From an uncultured Clostridia bacterium (GTDB lineage: Bacteria > Bacillota > Clostridia > Monoglobales > Monoglobaceae): a DNA stretch of 5,846 nucleotides. A program made the translations under genes and the position numbers. Below the pieces are notes generated by a model. That model was given only the letters and a program-made list of their open reading frames with translations, did not search any database and was not told the DNA's origin. The stretch is from positions 1-5,846 of the forward strand of contig CAMCUJ010000100.1 of the NCBI GenBank assembly GCA_945878965.1. The letters are read 5' to 3'. Positions within the stretch are counted from its first letter, which is position 1; each line of letters begins with the position of its first letter. This document shows positions 1 through 5,578 of the stretch, one piece after another.

Positions 1-140
1 AGAGTTCTTATTCTTTATGATTTCAGAACAACAATTCAGCATTTTATATTATTATTTTTATACAGAATTCTATTATTATAATAAAGCGTAAAGCTTGCTT
101 TACTCAAGGGACAGCAATGTCTATTTAATAATTAAAAGCA

Positions 141-181
141 AAAAGAAAAGTCACATAAACAATGATTGTGACTTTTCTTTT
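141..181 (-). terminator. Intrinsic terminator of tRNA-Thr
   Basis: Positions 141-155 and 167-181 form a perfect 15-bp inverted repeat around an 11-nt loop (156-166). Read on the minus strand it directly follows the tRNA 3' end. The distal arm ends in CTTTT and runs on into TGCTTTTAATT, giving the U-rich tail of a rho-independent terminator. The stem is AT-rich with a GTCACA core. Its outermost base pair uses position 181, the last A of the encoded CCA, so the hairpin abuts the mature tRNA with no spacer. There is no gene upstream on the plus strand for it to serve. Confidence 0.8.
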
Positions 182-256
182 GGAGCTACTGACCCGATTC
201 GAACGGGCGACCTGCTCATTACGAGTGAGCTGCTCTACCAGCTGAGCCACAGTAGC
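181..256 (-). tRNA. tRNA-Thr (anticodon CGT)
   Basis: The minus strand folds into a full 76-nt cloverleaf. The acceptor stem pairs GCTACTG with CAGTAGC, followed by discriminator T and an encoded CCA. The D arm pairs GCTC with GAGC around AGCTGGTA. The anticodon stem pairs GCTCA with TGAGC around loop CTCGTAA, which puts anticodon CGT at plus positions 221-223 (ACG codons). The variable loop is AGGTC, and the T arm has loop TTCGAAT closed by GCCCG/CGGGT with one G-T wobble. It stands alone rather than in a tRNA cluster, with its own promoter and terminator. Confidence 0.97.
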
Positions 257-276
257 ATTTTTATTCTTACTTTATT

Positions 277-305
277 AGTATACTATTAACATCTTAAATT
301 GTCAA
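277..305 (-). promoter_or_regulatory. SigA-type promoter of tRNA-Thr
   Basis: On the minus strand a perfect -35 box TTGACA (305-300) is followed after 17 bp by TATACT (282-277), five of six matches to the -10 consensus. The expected transcription start is near 270, leaving about 14 nt of 5' leader before the tRNA begins at 256. Position, spacing and box quality together make this a convincing stable-RNA promoter. Confidence 0.85.
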
Positions 306-357
306 GCTATAATTTTAAAATTATAAACTTTTTCAAAACTAATTTAGAATTATATAA

Positions 358-407
358 GGCTGTTGTGCTTAAAGTATGTTATTTAAAACAACTCTAAGAC
401 AACAGCC
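358..407 (-). terminator. Terminator hairpin downstream of the chemoreceptor gene
   Basis: GGCTGTTGT (358-366) pairs with ACAACAGCC (399-407). The stem continues as CTTA/TAAG (368-371 with 395-398) past a one-base bulge at 367, and an inner AGTATGTT/AACAACT pairing is possible. On the minus strand the hairpin lies about 43 nt after the stop codon at 450-452 and is followed by TTATATAATTC, a modest U-rich tail. It is the only strong hairpin between the receptor gene and the tRNA promoter, so it most likely ends the cellulase/receptor transcript. The long bulged stem and imperfect U tract lower confidence in termination as such. Confidence 0.65.
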
Positions 408-449
408 AATATAATTATTTTACAATATTCTGAAATGTTTTGTTTTTAT

Positions 450-2537
450 TTACTCTTCTATATAAGCTTCCTCTGTATTATCAGTATATTTATCAGATAC
501 TTCGATTTCTTCTGTTGCGTCTGATGTATCAATTTCATCTGTTTTAAAATCTAAATCATCATCACGGAACTTAAATTCCCTAAGCTTATCTCTAAGAAGT
601 GCAGCCTGACCCGAAAGCTCCTCTGATGCCGCAGCACTCTCTTCGCTCGTAGCCGAATTGGTCTGAATAACCTGTGTAATATTATCAGACTCACGAGTAA
701 TATCATTAATATCTTCTAACTGAATCTTAAATGCATCACCAATCTTGCTAACTAAAACATTGATATTTTCAGCATCATAACTTACCGTATCAATTGCTGT
801 AGCAGTATCCTTAAGCATCACAGAGCCTTTCTTTACGTCCTTTATAGATTGATTTATAAGTGCATCTGTTTCCTTTACGGCAGCCGCTGTCTTTTCGGAA
901 AGCTTTTGAACCTCGCTCGCAACAACCGCAAAGCCTTTTCCTGCCGCACCCGCACTCTCAGCCTCAACCGCTGCATTAAGTGCCAATATATTCGTCTGGA
1001 ATGAAATATCATCTATAACTCTGATTATGCTTGAAATCTGATTTGTAGATGCTGTAATCTGTGCCATAGATTCAAGAAGACCACCCATTTTGTTCGTTCC
1101 TTCACGAATCTTGTTCATAACACCATTCATTCCGTTTTCTACTCTTTCAACACCTACAACGCTTTCTTTAACTCTGTTGTTAAGCTTTCTTACCGAATTT
1201 GAAAGCTGCTCAACAGCCGCTGCCTGAGATGTAGCACCCTGTGCCAATGCCTGCGCTCCTATAGCAATCTGCTCAGAACCGATACTTACTTGGTCACACG
1301 AAAGGAGTATTGTTTGGAATGTTTTATTCATTACATCGGTTATCTTCTTCAATGAATTTTCTATCTTTACATAATCTCCAACATAGTGTTCATCAAAGCT
1401 AATGGATATATCCTTAGATGCAAGTGCATCAACCTTAATAATAATATCATTTATGTACTTACTTAAATTAACCGCTGTTATATTCGTATTCTTTGCAAGC
1501 TCGCTTATCTCGTCATATCCCTTAATGTCCAAAAGCTTGCCTCTTAATTTTCCTTCTGCGATATTTTGAACTATTTCTCCAACCATTTTGATAGGAGTTA
1601 CAACAACTTTATTAACTATTATAAAACTTACTACCGAAGAAAGCAAGCATATTAAGAATACAACTATAAACGATATAATCACAATAGTTCTTTCACTGCT
1701 TTCAATATCAACTATATCGTTACCGCTGAATACTGCACCAATTGCTTCATCATTCTGTATAATAGGCATATACTTAGCGTTGTAGCGATTGCCGAATAAA
1801 TCAATCTTTACAACAGCATCTGATTTATCTCCCAAAACAGTATTCATAATTTCTTCAGTCATCTCTGTTCCGATTTCTCTATGACCCTTTTCATCTTCAA
1901 ATGTTGTATTTATTCTCTCTGTTCCGGCAAAAATGGTGAACTCTGCACCCGACAACTCTTTAAGCTCATCAAGCACTGAAAAATCATCTAATTTATATAC
2001 TAATGCAACGCCGCCGCTAACTTTACCGCTGCTATCTGTCATTGGTGTAGCTGCACATATAACAAACTTACTTCCAAAGCCCTCGGTATATAAGCAAAGC
2101 TTCTTGCCTTGAACCGCACTTTTTATAACTTCGTTTCTGCTGAAATCCGCACTTCTTGTCTGTGAATATCCGCCATTCTCAAACCTTGCAAGCTCATTTC
2201 CGTTTTCATCAAACAAACTTACAAAGCTTGCTTCCGATGCATTAGCTTGACAAGCGGCTATAAGTTCACTGTCATATCTGCTTTTATTTTTACTTACAAG
2301 TGCATTTTGAAGCTCATAAGTGTTGGCAATCTTAAATGATGTATCTGTTAATTCCTTCTGCATTGATGCTAAATGATTTGATAAAATCTTTACCGAAGTA
2401 TCAGTATTCTTTTCGATAGAATTATCAATTATCATTTTGTTTCCGAAATATGTAACACCTGCGGATATTACTCCTGATAATACCACACTGATTATTAAAA
2501 GCAGCAACATTTTTGTACCAACATGCTTAATTTTCAT
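450..2537 (-). CDS. Methyl-accepting chemotaxis protein with double-Cache sensor
   Basis: This is a membrane chemoreceptor that would signal through CheA/CheW to the flagellar motor. A first membrane helix spans about residues 9-31. Residues 35-282 form an extracytoplasmic sensor resembling double-Cache domains: one Cache unit carries LFDENGNELARF, then comes GAEFTIFAGTERI near 198 at the start of the membrane-proximal unit. A second membrane helix spans 284-308. HAMP follows at about 305-360, with its conserved proline at 315, then a second HAMP-like linker (about 370-405) and the coiled-coil signalling domain (about 415-655). The hairpin tip is at 505-542 (SFQTNILALNAAVEAESAG). Likely methylation helices contain TSQAAAVEQL and TSEESAAASEEL. 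The tail (658-695) is very acidic and has no NWETF-like CheR-binding end. The minus-strand start is supported by GGGAAGGG at 2557-2550, 12 nt upstream. No convincing promoter of its own was found, so co-transcription with the cellulase is possible. The ligand is unknown. Confidence 0.95.
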   Translation of the reverse strand: MKIKHVGTKMLLLLIISVVLSGVISAGVTYFGNKMIIDNSIEKNTDTSVKILSNHLASMQKELTDTSFKIANTYELQNALVSKNKSRYDSELIAACQANASEASFVSLFDENGNELARFENGGYSQTRSADFSRNEVIKSAVQGKKLCLYTEGFGSKFVICAATPMTDSSGKVSGGVALVYKLDDFSVLDELKELSGAEFTIFAGTERINTTFEDEKGHREIGTEMTEEIMNTVLGDKSDAVVKIDLFGNRYNAKYMPIIQNDEAIGAVFSGNDIVDIESSERTIVIISFIVVFLICLLSSVVSFIIVNKVVVTPIKMVGEIVQNIAEGKLRGKLLDIKGYDEISELAKNTNITAVNLSKYINDIIIKVDALASKDISISFDEHYVGDYVKIENSLKKITDVMNKTFQTILLSCDQVSIGSEQIAIGAQALAQGATSQAAAVEQLSNSVRKLNNRVKESVVGVERVENGMNGVMNKIREGTNKMGGLLESMAQITASTNQISSIIRVIDDISFQTNILALNAAVEAESAGAAGKGFAVVASEVQKLSEKTAAAVKETDALINQSIKDVKKGSVMLKDTATAIDTVSYDAENINVLVSKIGDAFKIQLEDINDITRESDNITQVIQTNSATSEESAAASEELSGQAALLRDKLREFKFRDDDLDFKTDEIDTSDATEEIEVSDKYTDNTEEAYIEE

Positions 2538-2574
2538 AATTTAATTACACCCTTCCCTTAATTTTATCTATTTA

Positions 2575-2601
2575 ATTGTTTCAACGGGTATTTGAAACAA
2601 T
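2575..2601. promoter_or_regulatory. Perfect 10-bp dyad between cellulase and chemoreceptor genes
   Basis: ATTGTTTCAA (2575-2584) and TTGAAACAAT (2592-2601) are a perfect inverted repeat around a 7-nt centre, in the 100-base gap between the two minus-strand genes. Only two of ten pairs are G-C, and the minus-strand tail (TAAATAGATAAAATT) is a poor U tract, so strong termination is unlikely. It may be a weak terminator or attenuator limiting read-through from the cellulase, or a DNA operator for the receptor gene, whose ribosome binding site begins 18 bases further on. The symmetry is seen directly; its role is inferred. Confidence 0.5.
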
Positions 2602-2637
2602 GATAATACTTAATTTATACAATCATATGTAATAAAC

Positions 2638-4275
2638 TTATCTGAAATTGGAAAATACAAATTTTCCCGATTCGGTAAGATTATCTATTGTCCACACTTC
2701 ATCAGGGGATGTACCGTTTCTCAGTGCAGCCGAAGTTTCATTCTTATCACAAAGCGACCAGTTTGCCCAACTTATCTGTCTTTCGTTAAGAAATACAAGC
2801 CAGTCATAAGCTTCATTTAAAAATACTCCGCCGCTTCCGTCAGCTCTGCTTGTTCCCCACTCGGAAACAAATATGGCAGCTCCCTTTGAAACAGCATAAT
2901 CTATCCTATCTCTAAGCCACTTTCCATGCGTTCCGGAATAAAAATGACAAGTATACATTACATTGCTGAAGTTAAGCGGATTGTCTGCCGCCTTATCAAA
3001 ATCCTGACTCCATGTTCCGCTGCCTACAAGAATAACTGCATTCTCATCATTTGCGCGTATTACAGGAATAACACTTTCCGCATATGGTTTTATATCATTA
3101 TCCCAGCTTACATTTCCGTTAGGCTCGTTGCATATTTCATATATCACGGCAGGATTTCCTTTGTATCTCTGCGAAACCTCCGCAAAAAATTCTTTAGCCT
3201 CATTCTCATAAGTACGAGGATTTCCGTCACTTAATATATGCCAGTCAATAATTACATACATATTAAGATTTATCGCACAATCTACCGCATTATAAACCTT
3301 TTCCTTAACCGCTCTGTTTTGAATATATCCGTTCTCTGCCGTATACATAGCCACTCTGAAAAGATTAGCTCCAAAATCTGCGGTATTCTTTATGGAATTA
3401 TAATTGGTAAAATTATCATACCACTGTATTCCGTGACTGCTCATACCTCTGAGTTGAACCGCTTCGCCTCGCTCATTTACAAGCTTTGTCCCCGATACAC
3501 TGAGCCGTCCGTTCTCGCTTACTCCGTTTCCTGCACCTACAGATGAGGTTGTTTCATTCTGAGCAGGACTTTGTGGTATTACATTAACCTGCGACTCTTG
3601 ATTTACAGAAGAATTCGGTTTAGTTTCATCTGAGTTTACCGATGTATTTTCACTTTGGTTATAACTCATTGCACGGTTTATAAGTGCACAAGCCTCAGCA
3701 CGTGTAAGACGGGATTTCGGATTGAAATTACCGTTTTCATCACCTGTAACTATTCCTTGAGTGTATGCTCTTATTACAAGGTCTGAATATCTTCCGTTTA
3801 TACTCTGATAATCCTTAATCGCCGCCGGATACTTTATGTAATCTCCCGTTTTATGCGGAATCATTGACTGCATTATAACCTTTACCGCAAGTTCACGGGT
3901 TATAAGAACATCGTAATTTCCGGGAGGTATTTCATCATAATCATACCAACTCTTTGAAAGAGCGTAATCCATAACCTCTTTTGCCCAATGCTCACCCTGA
4001 ATATTATTGTTATGAGCGCCGTTTAATGCCTTATCCACAACTGTTATAAACTCGCAGTTTGTTATTTCATTATTCGGTCTGAATGTATTATCGCCATACC
4101 CTTCAAGAAGTCCAAGTTCAGTCATATTTATGATATTTTCATAAAACCAATCATTTGTATGTACATCATCAAATACGATTTGCTCATCATCAATACCGCT
4201 TGCGGATGTATAATAAAAACACACCAGCCCTATTAATACAGTCAAAACCGTCAAGCAAATAATCTTTTTTAACAT
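2638..4275 (-). CDS. Secreted SLH-anchored GH5 (subfamily 2-like) endoglucanase
   Basis: This is a predicted cell-surface endo-beta-1,4-glucanase (cellulase). A signal peptide covers about residues 1-25 (LysLys, then a hydrophobic core ending TSASG). Three SLH modules follow at about 34-86, 87-144 and 145-203; the second and third keep ITRE and LTRAE, while the first has TNCE at that position. SLH modules bind secondary cell wall polymer, so the enzyme should sit on the cell wall. A Ser/Asn/Thr/Glu-rich linker (about 204-256) leads to the catalytic domain (257-545). That domain closely resembles B. subtilis EglS-type GH5_2: [11 protein letters not shown] (276-286), Arg307, IIDWH (342-346), acid/base Glu384 in NEPNG, His444 in CHFYSGTHG, and nucleophile Glu472 in SEWGTS. 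All catalytic residues expected for the family are present. There is no carbohydrate-binding module or dockerin; the protein ends just after the catalytic barrel. GGAGTG at 4289-4284, 8 nt from the ATG, sets the start. A strong promoter and long leader lie upstream. Confidence 0.95.
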   Translation of the reverse strand: MLKKIICLTVLTVLIGLVCFYYTSASGIDDEQIVFDDVHTNDWFYENIINMTELGLLEGYGDNTFRPNNEITNCEFITVVDKALNGAHNNNIQGEHWAKEVMDYALSKSWYDYDEIPPGNYDVLITRELAVKVIMQSMIPHKTGDYIKYPAAIKDYQSINGRYSDLVIRAYTQGIVTGDENGNFNPKSRLTRAEACALINRAMSYNQSENTSVNSDETKPNSSVNQESQVNVIPQSPAQNETTSSVGAGNGVSENGRLSVSGTKLVNERGEAVQLRGMSSHGIQWYDNFTNYNSIKNTADFGANLFRVAMYTAENGYIQNRAVKEKVYNAVDCAINLNMYVIIDWHILSDGNPRTYENEAKEFFAEVSQRYKGNPAVIYEICNEPNGNVSWDNDIKPYAESVIPVIRANDENAVILVGSGTWSQDFDKAADNPLNFSNVMYTCHFYSGTHGKWLRDRIDYAVSKGAAIFVSEWGTSRADGSGGVFLNEAYDWLVFLNERQISWANWSLCDKNETSAALRNGTSPDEVWTIDNLTESGKFVFSNFR

Positions 4276-4495
4276 TAATCATTCACTCCAAACCTTAACC
4301 CGTATTCAATAAGGTGCAAAGCACCGTAATTCAACGTTTTCAGCGGAGGAATGTATTCCCGCTGAAAAAATTAAGCGAAACCCGCTTTCTTGCAAAACGG
4401 GGAACATCTTAATTTAGTTATATCAATATTCTAAATACACAGCACCAATATATCCACTAAAACACCTTAGAATTTCCATAATGATACCTGCATAT
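4276..4495 (-). promoter_or_regulatory. Long structured 5' leader of the cellulase gene
   Basis: From the predicted start near 4495 to the ATG there are about 220 untranslated bases with abutting hairpins. One is an 8-bp stem, AAATTAAG with CTTAATTT (4415-4408 with 4375-4368), enclosing a CCCG/CGGG stem (4402-4381). The next is a 10-bp stem, TTTTCAGCGG with CCGCTGAAAA (4337-4346 with 4359-4368). The third is GGTGC-TTT-GCACC (4325-4313). A 6-bp ACCTTA/TAAGGT pairing (4315-4310 with 4297-4292) would compete with the GGTGC hairpin and ends two bases before the ribosome binding site. None has the U tract of a plain terminator. It matches no riboswitch class that I recognise; I looked for the c-di-GMP-I and c-di-GMP-II signatures and did not see them. 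It could be a cis-acting RNA or a dispersed intergenic repeat inserted in the leader. Confidence 0.5.
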
Positions 4496-4501
4496 ATATT
4501 T

Positions 4502-4529
4502 ATTATACCAAATTTTTTGGTTTTGTAAA
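4502..4529 (-). promoter_or_regulatory. SigA-type promoter of the cellulase gene
   Basis: On the minus strand TTTACA (4529-4524) is followed after 16 bp by a perfect TATAAT (4507-4502), preceded by TGG so that it also reads as an extended -10 (TGGTATAAT). The expected start is near 4495. It is the best promoter in the gap and points at the cellulase. It sits back to back with the yabP promoter region on the plus strand. Confidence 0.75.
4507..4521. promoter_or_regulatory. Putative operator dyad in the cellulase promoter spacer
   Basis: ACCAAA (4507-4512) and TTTGGT (4516-4521) are perfect inverted 6-bp half sites around TTT. The dyad lies almost entirely in the 16-bp spacer between the -35 and -10 boxes and touches the first base of the -10. 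A repressor bound here would block RNA polymerase. The symmetry is seen directly; the regulator is unknown, and A/T-rich dyads of this size can arise by chance. Confidence 0.35.
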
Positions 4530-4549
4530 GTACTTTTTTGTATTTTTTT

Positions 4550-4578
4550 TAATATACTAAATACTAAATTCATAATAT
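4550..4578 (+). promoter_or_regulatory. SigE-like sporulation promoter of yabP-yabQ
   Basis: TAATATA (4550-4556) resembles the SigE -35 element and is followed after 14 bp by CATAATAT (4571-4578), six of eight matches to CATACAAT. A start near 4585 would place the yabP ribosome binding site (4603-4608) about 20 nt into the message. yabP and yabQ are SigE-controlled in B. subtilis, which supports the reading. The surrounding sequence is so A/T-rich that a chance match is possible. Confidence 0.4.
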
Positions 4579-4619
4579 TTAGAAGAATATTAATAATTTG
4601 AAAAGGAGCATTAATTATT

Positions 4620-4904
4620 ATGGAAGAAAAATTCAAAAACTCAGAAACTCACTGCATTACAATAGAAGAGCGTGAAAAACTTACCATAACAGGTGTTACC
4701 GATATGGAAAGCTTCGATGAAGACAGTGTTATAATATACACAACACTTGGAACTCTTACACTTAAGGGGGAGGATTTTAAAATCAATAAGCTCAGCACAG
4801 ACAGCGGAGTAATAGAAATTGACGGATATGTTGATTCTGTTATTTACTCCTCTGAAGAAAGCAGCGGAAAATCAAAGGGATTGTTTTCAAGAATTTTCAG
4901 ATAA
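4620..4904 (+). CDS. yabP: Sporulation protein YabP
   Basis: This 94-residue soluble protein is of the YabP family, close to the usual length. The recognisable core runs from about residue 20 to 77: LTITGVTDMESFDEDS, then TTLGTLTLKG (41-50), an INKL segment, and a strand GVIEIDGYVDSVIY (63-76). The C-terminal GLFSRIFR matches the amphipathic tail common in the family. In B. subtilis yabP and yabQ are mother-cell genes, and YabQ is needed for cortex formation; YabP is taken to act in the same process. AAGGAG at 4603-4608, 11 nt before the ATG, supports the start. yabQ follows after 21 bases, so the two are surely co-transcribed. The usual upstream partner, yabO/rqcP, is absent: the region directly upstream is the divergent cellulase promoter. 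Confidence 0.93.
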   Translation: MEEKFKNSETHCITIEEREKLTITGVTDMESFDEDSVIIYTTLGTLTLKGEDFKINKLSTDSGVIEIDGYVDSVIYSSEESSGKSKGLFSRIFR

Positions 4905-4925
4905 TTTAAGGGAGCACATTAGTTT

Positions 4926-5423
4926 ATGGATACAAGTATAGAATCTCAGATTTTATTTCTTTTTTATATGTTCATTTCCGGATGTATAATTGCGGTTATT
5001 TATGATTTAATACGGGTTTCGAGAATTATAATTCGCACAAATGATTTTTTTGTATGTCTTGAGGATATATTGTTTGTAATTTTAAGCGGAATTATAATTT
5101 TCATTGCTGCATTTGAAAAAAACAGTGGGAAAATACAGTTCTACGGTTTGGTTTCTGCCTTATTAGGAATAATTTTGTATGCACTTATTATAGGAAATAA
5201 ATTTCTGCGATTTCTTGTATTTGTTATAAAAATTATAACAAAAGTAATCGGATTTATTTTTAAAATAATATTTTTCCCTCTGAAAATAGTTATAAAAATA
5301 TTCAGGAAACCGTGCCTTGTAATTATCTGGCGTGTAAAAAGTGCCGGCAGTATTTTAAAAATACATAAAAATAGATTAAAAAGTCGTTTAAAGGCAACAA
5401 AAATATCAATTTTTAAAAAATAA
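4926..5423 (+). CDS. yabQ: Spore cortex biosynthesis membrane protein YabQ
   Basis: This 165-residue integral membrane protein is of the YabQ family. Hydrophobic segments lie at about residues 7-27, 44-62, 72-91 and 95-118. The first ends in the family signature SGCIIAVIYDLIRVSR (18-33), with Gly19, Tyr26, Asp27 and Arg30 in the usual spacing. The C-terminal 45 residues are strongly basic (many Lys/Arg) and probably cytoplasmic. In B. subtilis YabQ lies in the membranes around the forespore and is required for cortex synthesis. The start is set by AAGGGAG at 4908-4914, which begins 4 bases after the yabP stop and lies 11 nt upstream of the ATG. Identification rests on the signature, topology and position between yabP and divIC. 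Confidence 0.93.
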   Translation: MDTSIESQILFLFYMFISGCIIAVIYDLIRVSRIIIRTNDFFVCLEDILFVILSGIIIFIAAFEKNSGKIQFYGLVSALLGIILYALIIGNKFLRFLVFVIKIITKVIGFIFKIIFFPLKIVIKIFRKPCLVIIWRVKSAGSILKIHKNRLKSRLKATKISIFKK

Positions 5424-5436
5424 AATTTTAAAATAT

Positions 5437-5465
5437 TGACAAAGTTATTTTTTAGGTTTATAATA
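5437..5465 (+). promoter_or_regulatory. Consensus SigA promoter of divIC
   Basis: A perfect TTGACA (5437-5442), a 17-bp spacer and a perfect TATAAT (5460-5465) form an ideal vegetative promoter, starting 14 bases after the yabQ stop. The expected start is near 5472, giving a leader of about 107 nt before the divIC ATG at 5579. This lets the division gene be made in growing cells without depending on the sporulation promoter upstream. Confidence 0.9.
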
Positions 5466-5486
5466 AGATGTATATCTGAAATTTTT

Positions 5487-5508
5487 ATAAATAAATTATA
5501 AATAAATA
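5487..5508 (+). repeat. Two perfect 11-bp tandem copies in the divIC leader
   Basis: TATAAATAAAT occurs twice head to tail (5487-5497 and 5498-5508) within the predicted divIC 5' leader. The period is about one helical turn. It may be a simple replication-slippage duplication in A/T-rich DNA, or paired sites for a DNA-binding protein; nothing in the sequence decides this. Confidence 0.6.
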
Positions 5509-5510
5509 TT

Positions 5511-5519
5511 GATATAATT
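5511..5519 (+). promoter_or_regulatory. Possible second divIC promoter (extended -10)
   Basis: TGATATAAT is a perfect extended -10 (TG, one base, TATAAT). No acceptable -35 box lies 16-18 bp upstream, so it would depend on the TG motif alone. A start near 5526 would give a leader of about 53 nt. In this very A/T-rich stretch a chance match is quite possible. Confidence 0.3.
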
Positions 5520-5578
5520 AATCGAAACACAGATATTTTTCAATAAATATATCGATAAAACTAACGAGGGATAAGGCT

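Noticed and set aside
1..42. Minus-strand ATG at 42 open to the window edge (14 codons)
   Set aside because: There is no ribosome binding site, only an A/T-rich upstream stretch, and the fragment is too short to judge.
88..103. Small hairpin GTAAAG-CTTG-CTTTAC
   Set aside because: It has a six-pair stem with only a weak U-rich run on the minus side. It might be a secondary terminator after the tRNA, but the 15-bp hairpin at 141-181 already explains termination.
95..289. 64-codon plus-strand reading frame
   Set aside because: It runs through the antisense of the tRNA and its terminator and has no ribosome binding site; part of its translation is the reverse of the tRNA gene.
1588..1785. 65-codon plus-strand frame inside the chemoreceptor gene
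   Set aside because: It is antisense to a clear, well-conserved coding region, has low-complexity Thr/Ile/Leu content and no ribosome binding site.
2592..2621. Plus-strand TTGAAA-18-TATACA promoter antisense to the cellulase
   Set aside because: It is a weak match overlapping the dyad in A/T-rich DNA, with no plus-strand gene or RNA downstream to support it.
2926..3546. Two 102-codon plus-strand frames inside the cellulase gene
   Set aside because: Both are antisense to the GH5 catalytic domain and its linker, resemble no protein family I know, and lack initiation signals.
4306..4407. 33-codon minus-strand frame through the leader hairpins
   Set aside because: It has no ribosome binding site before the ATG at 4407, and the palindromic structure, not coding, explains the sequence.
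5409..5438. A/T-only inverted repeat after yabQ as a terminator
   Set aside because: The stem is almost only A-T pairs and overlaps the end of yabQ and the divIC -35 box; it is too weak to call.
5141..5530. 129-codon minus-strand frame across yabQ and the divIC promoter
   Set aside because: It is a shadow of the membrane-protein gene yabQ; its hydrophobic composition reflects the A/T-rich complement, and it overlaps a perfect promoter.
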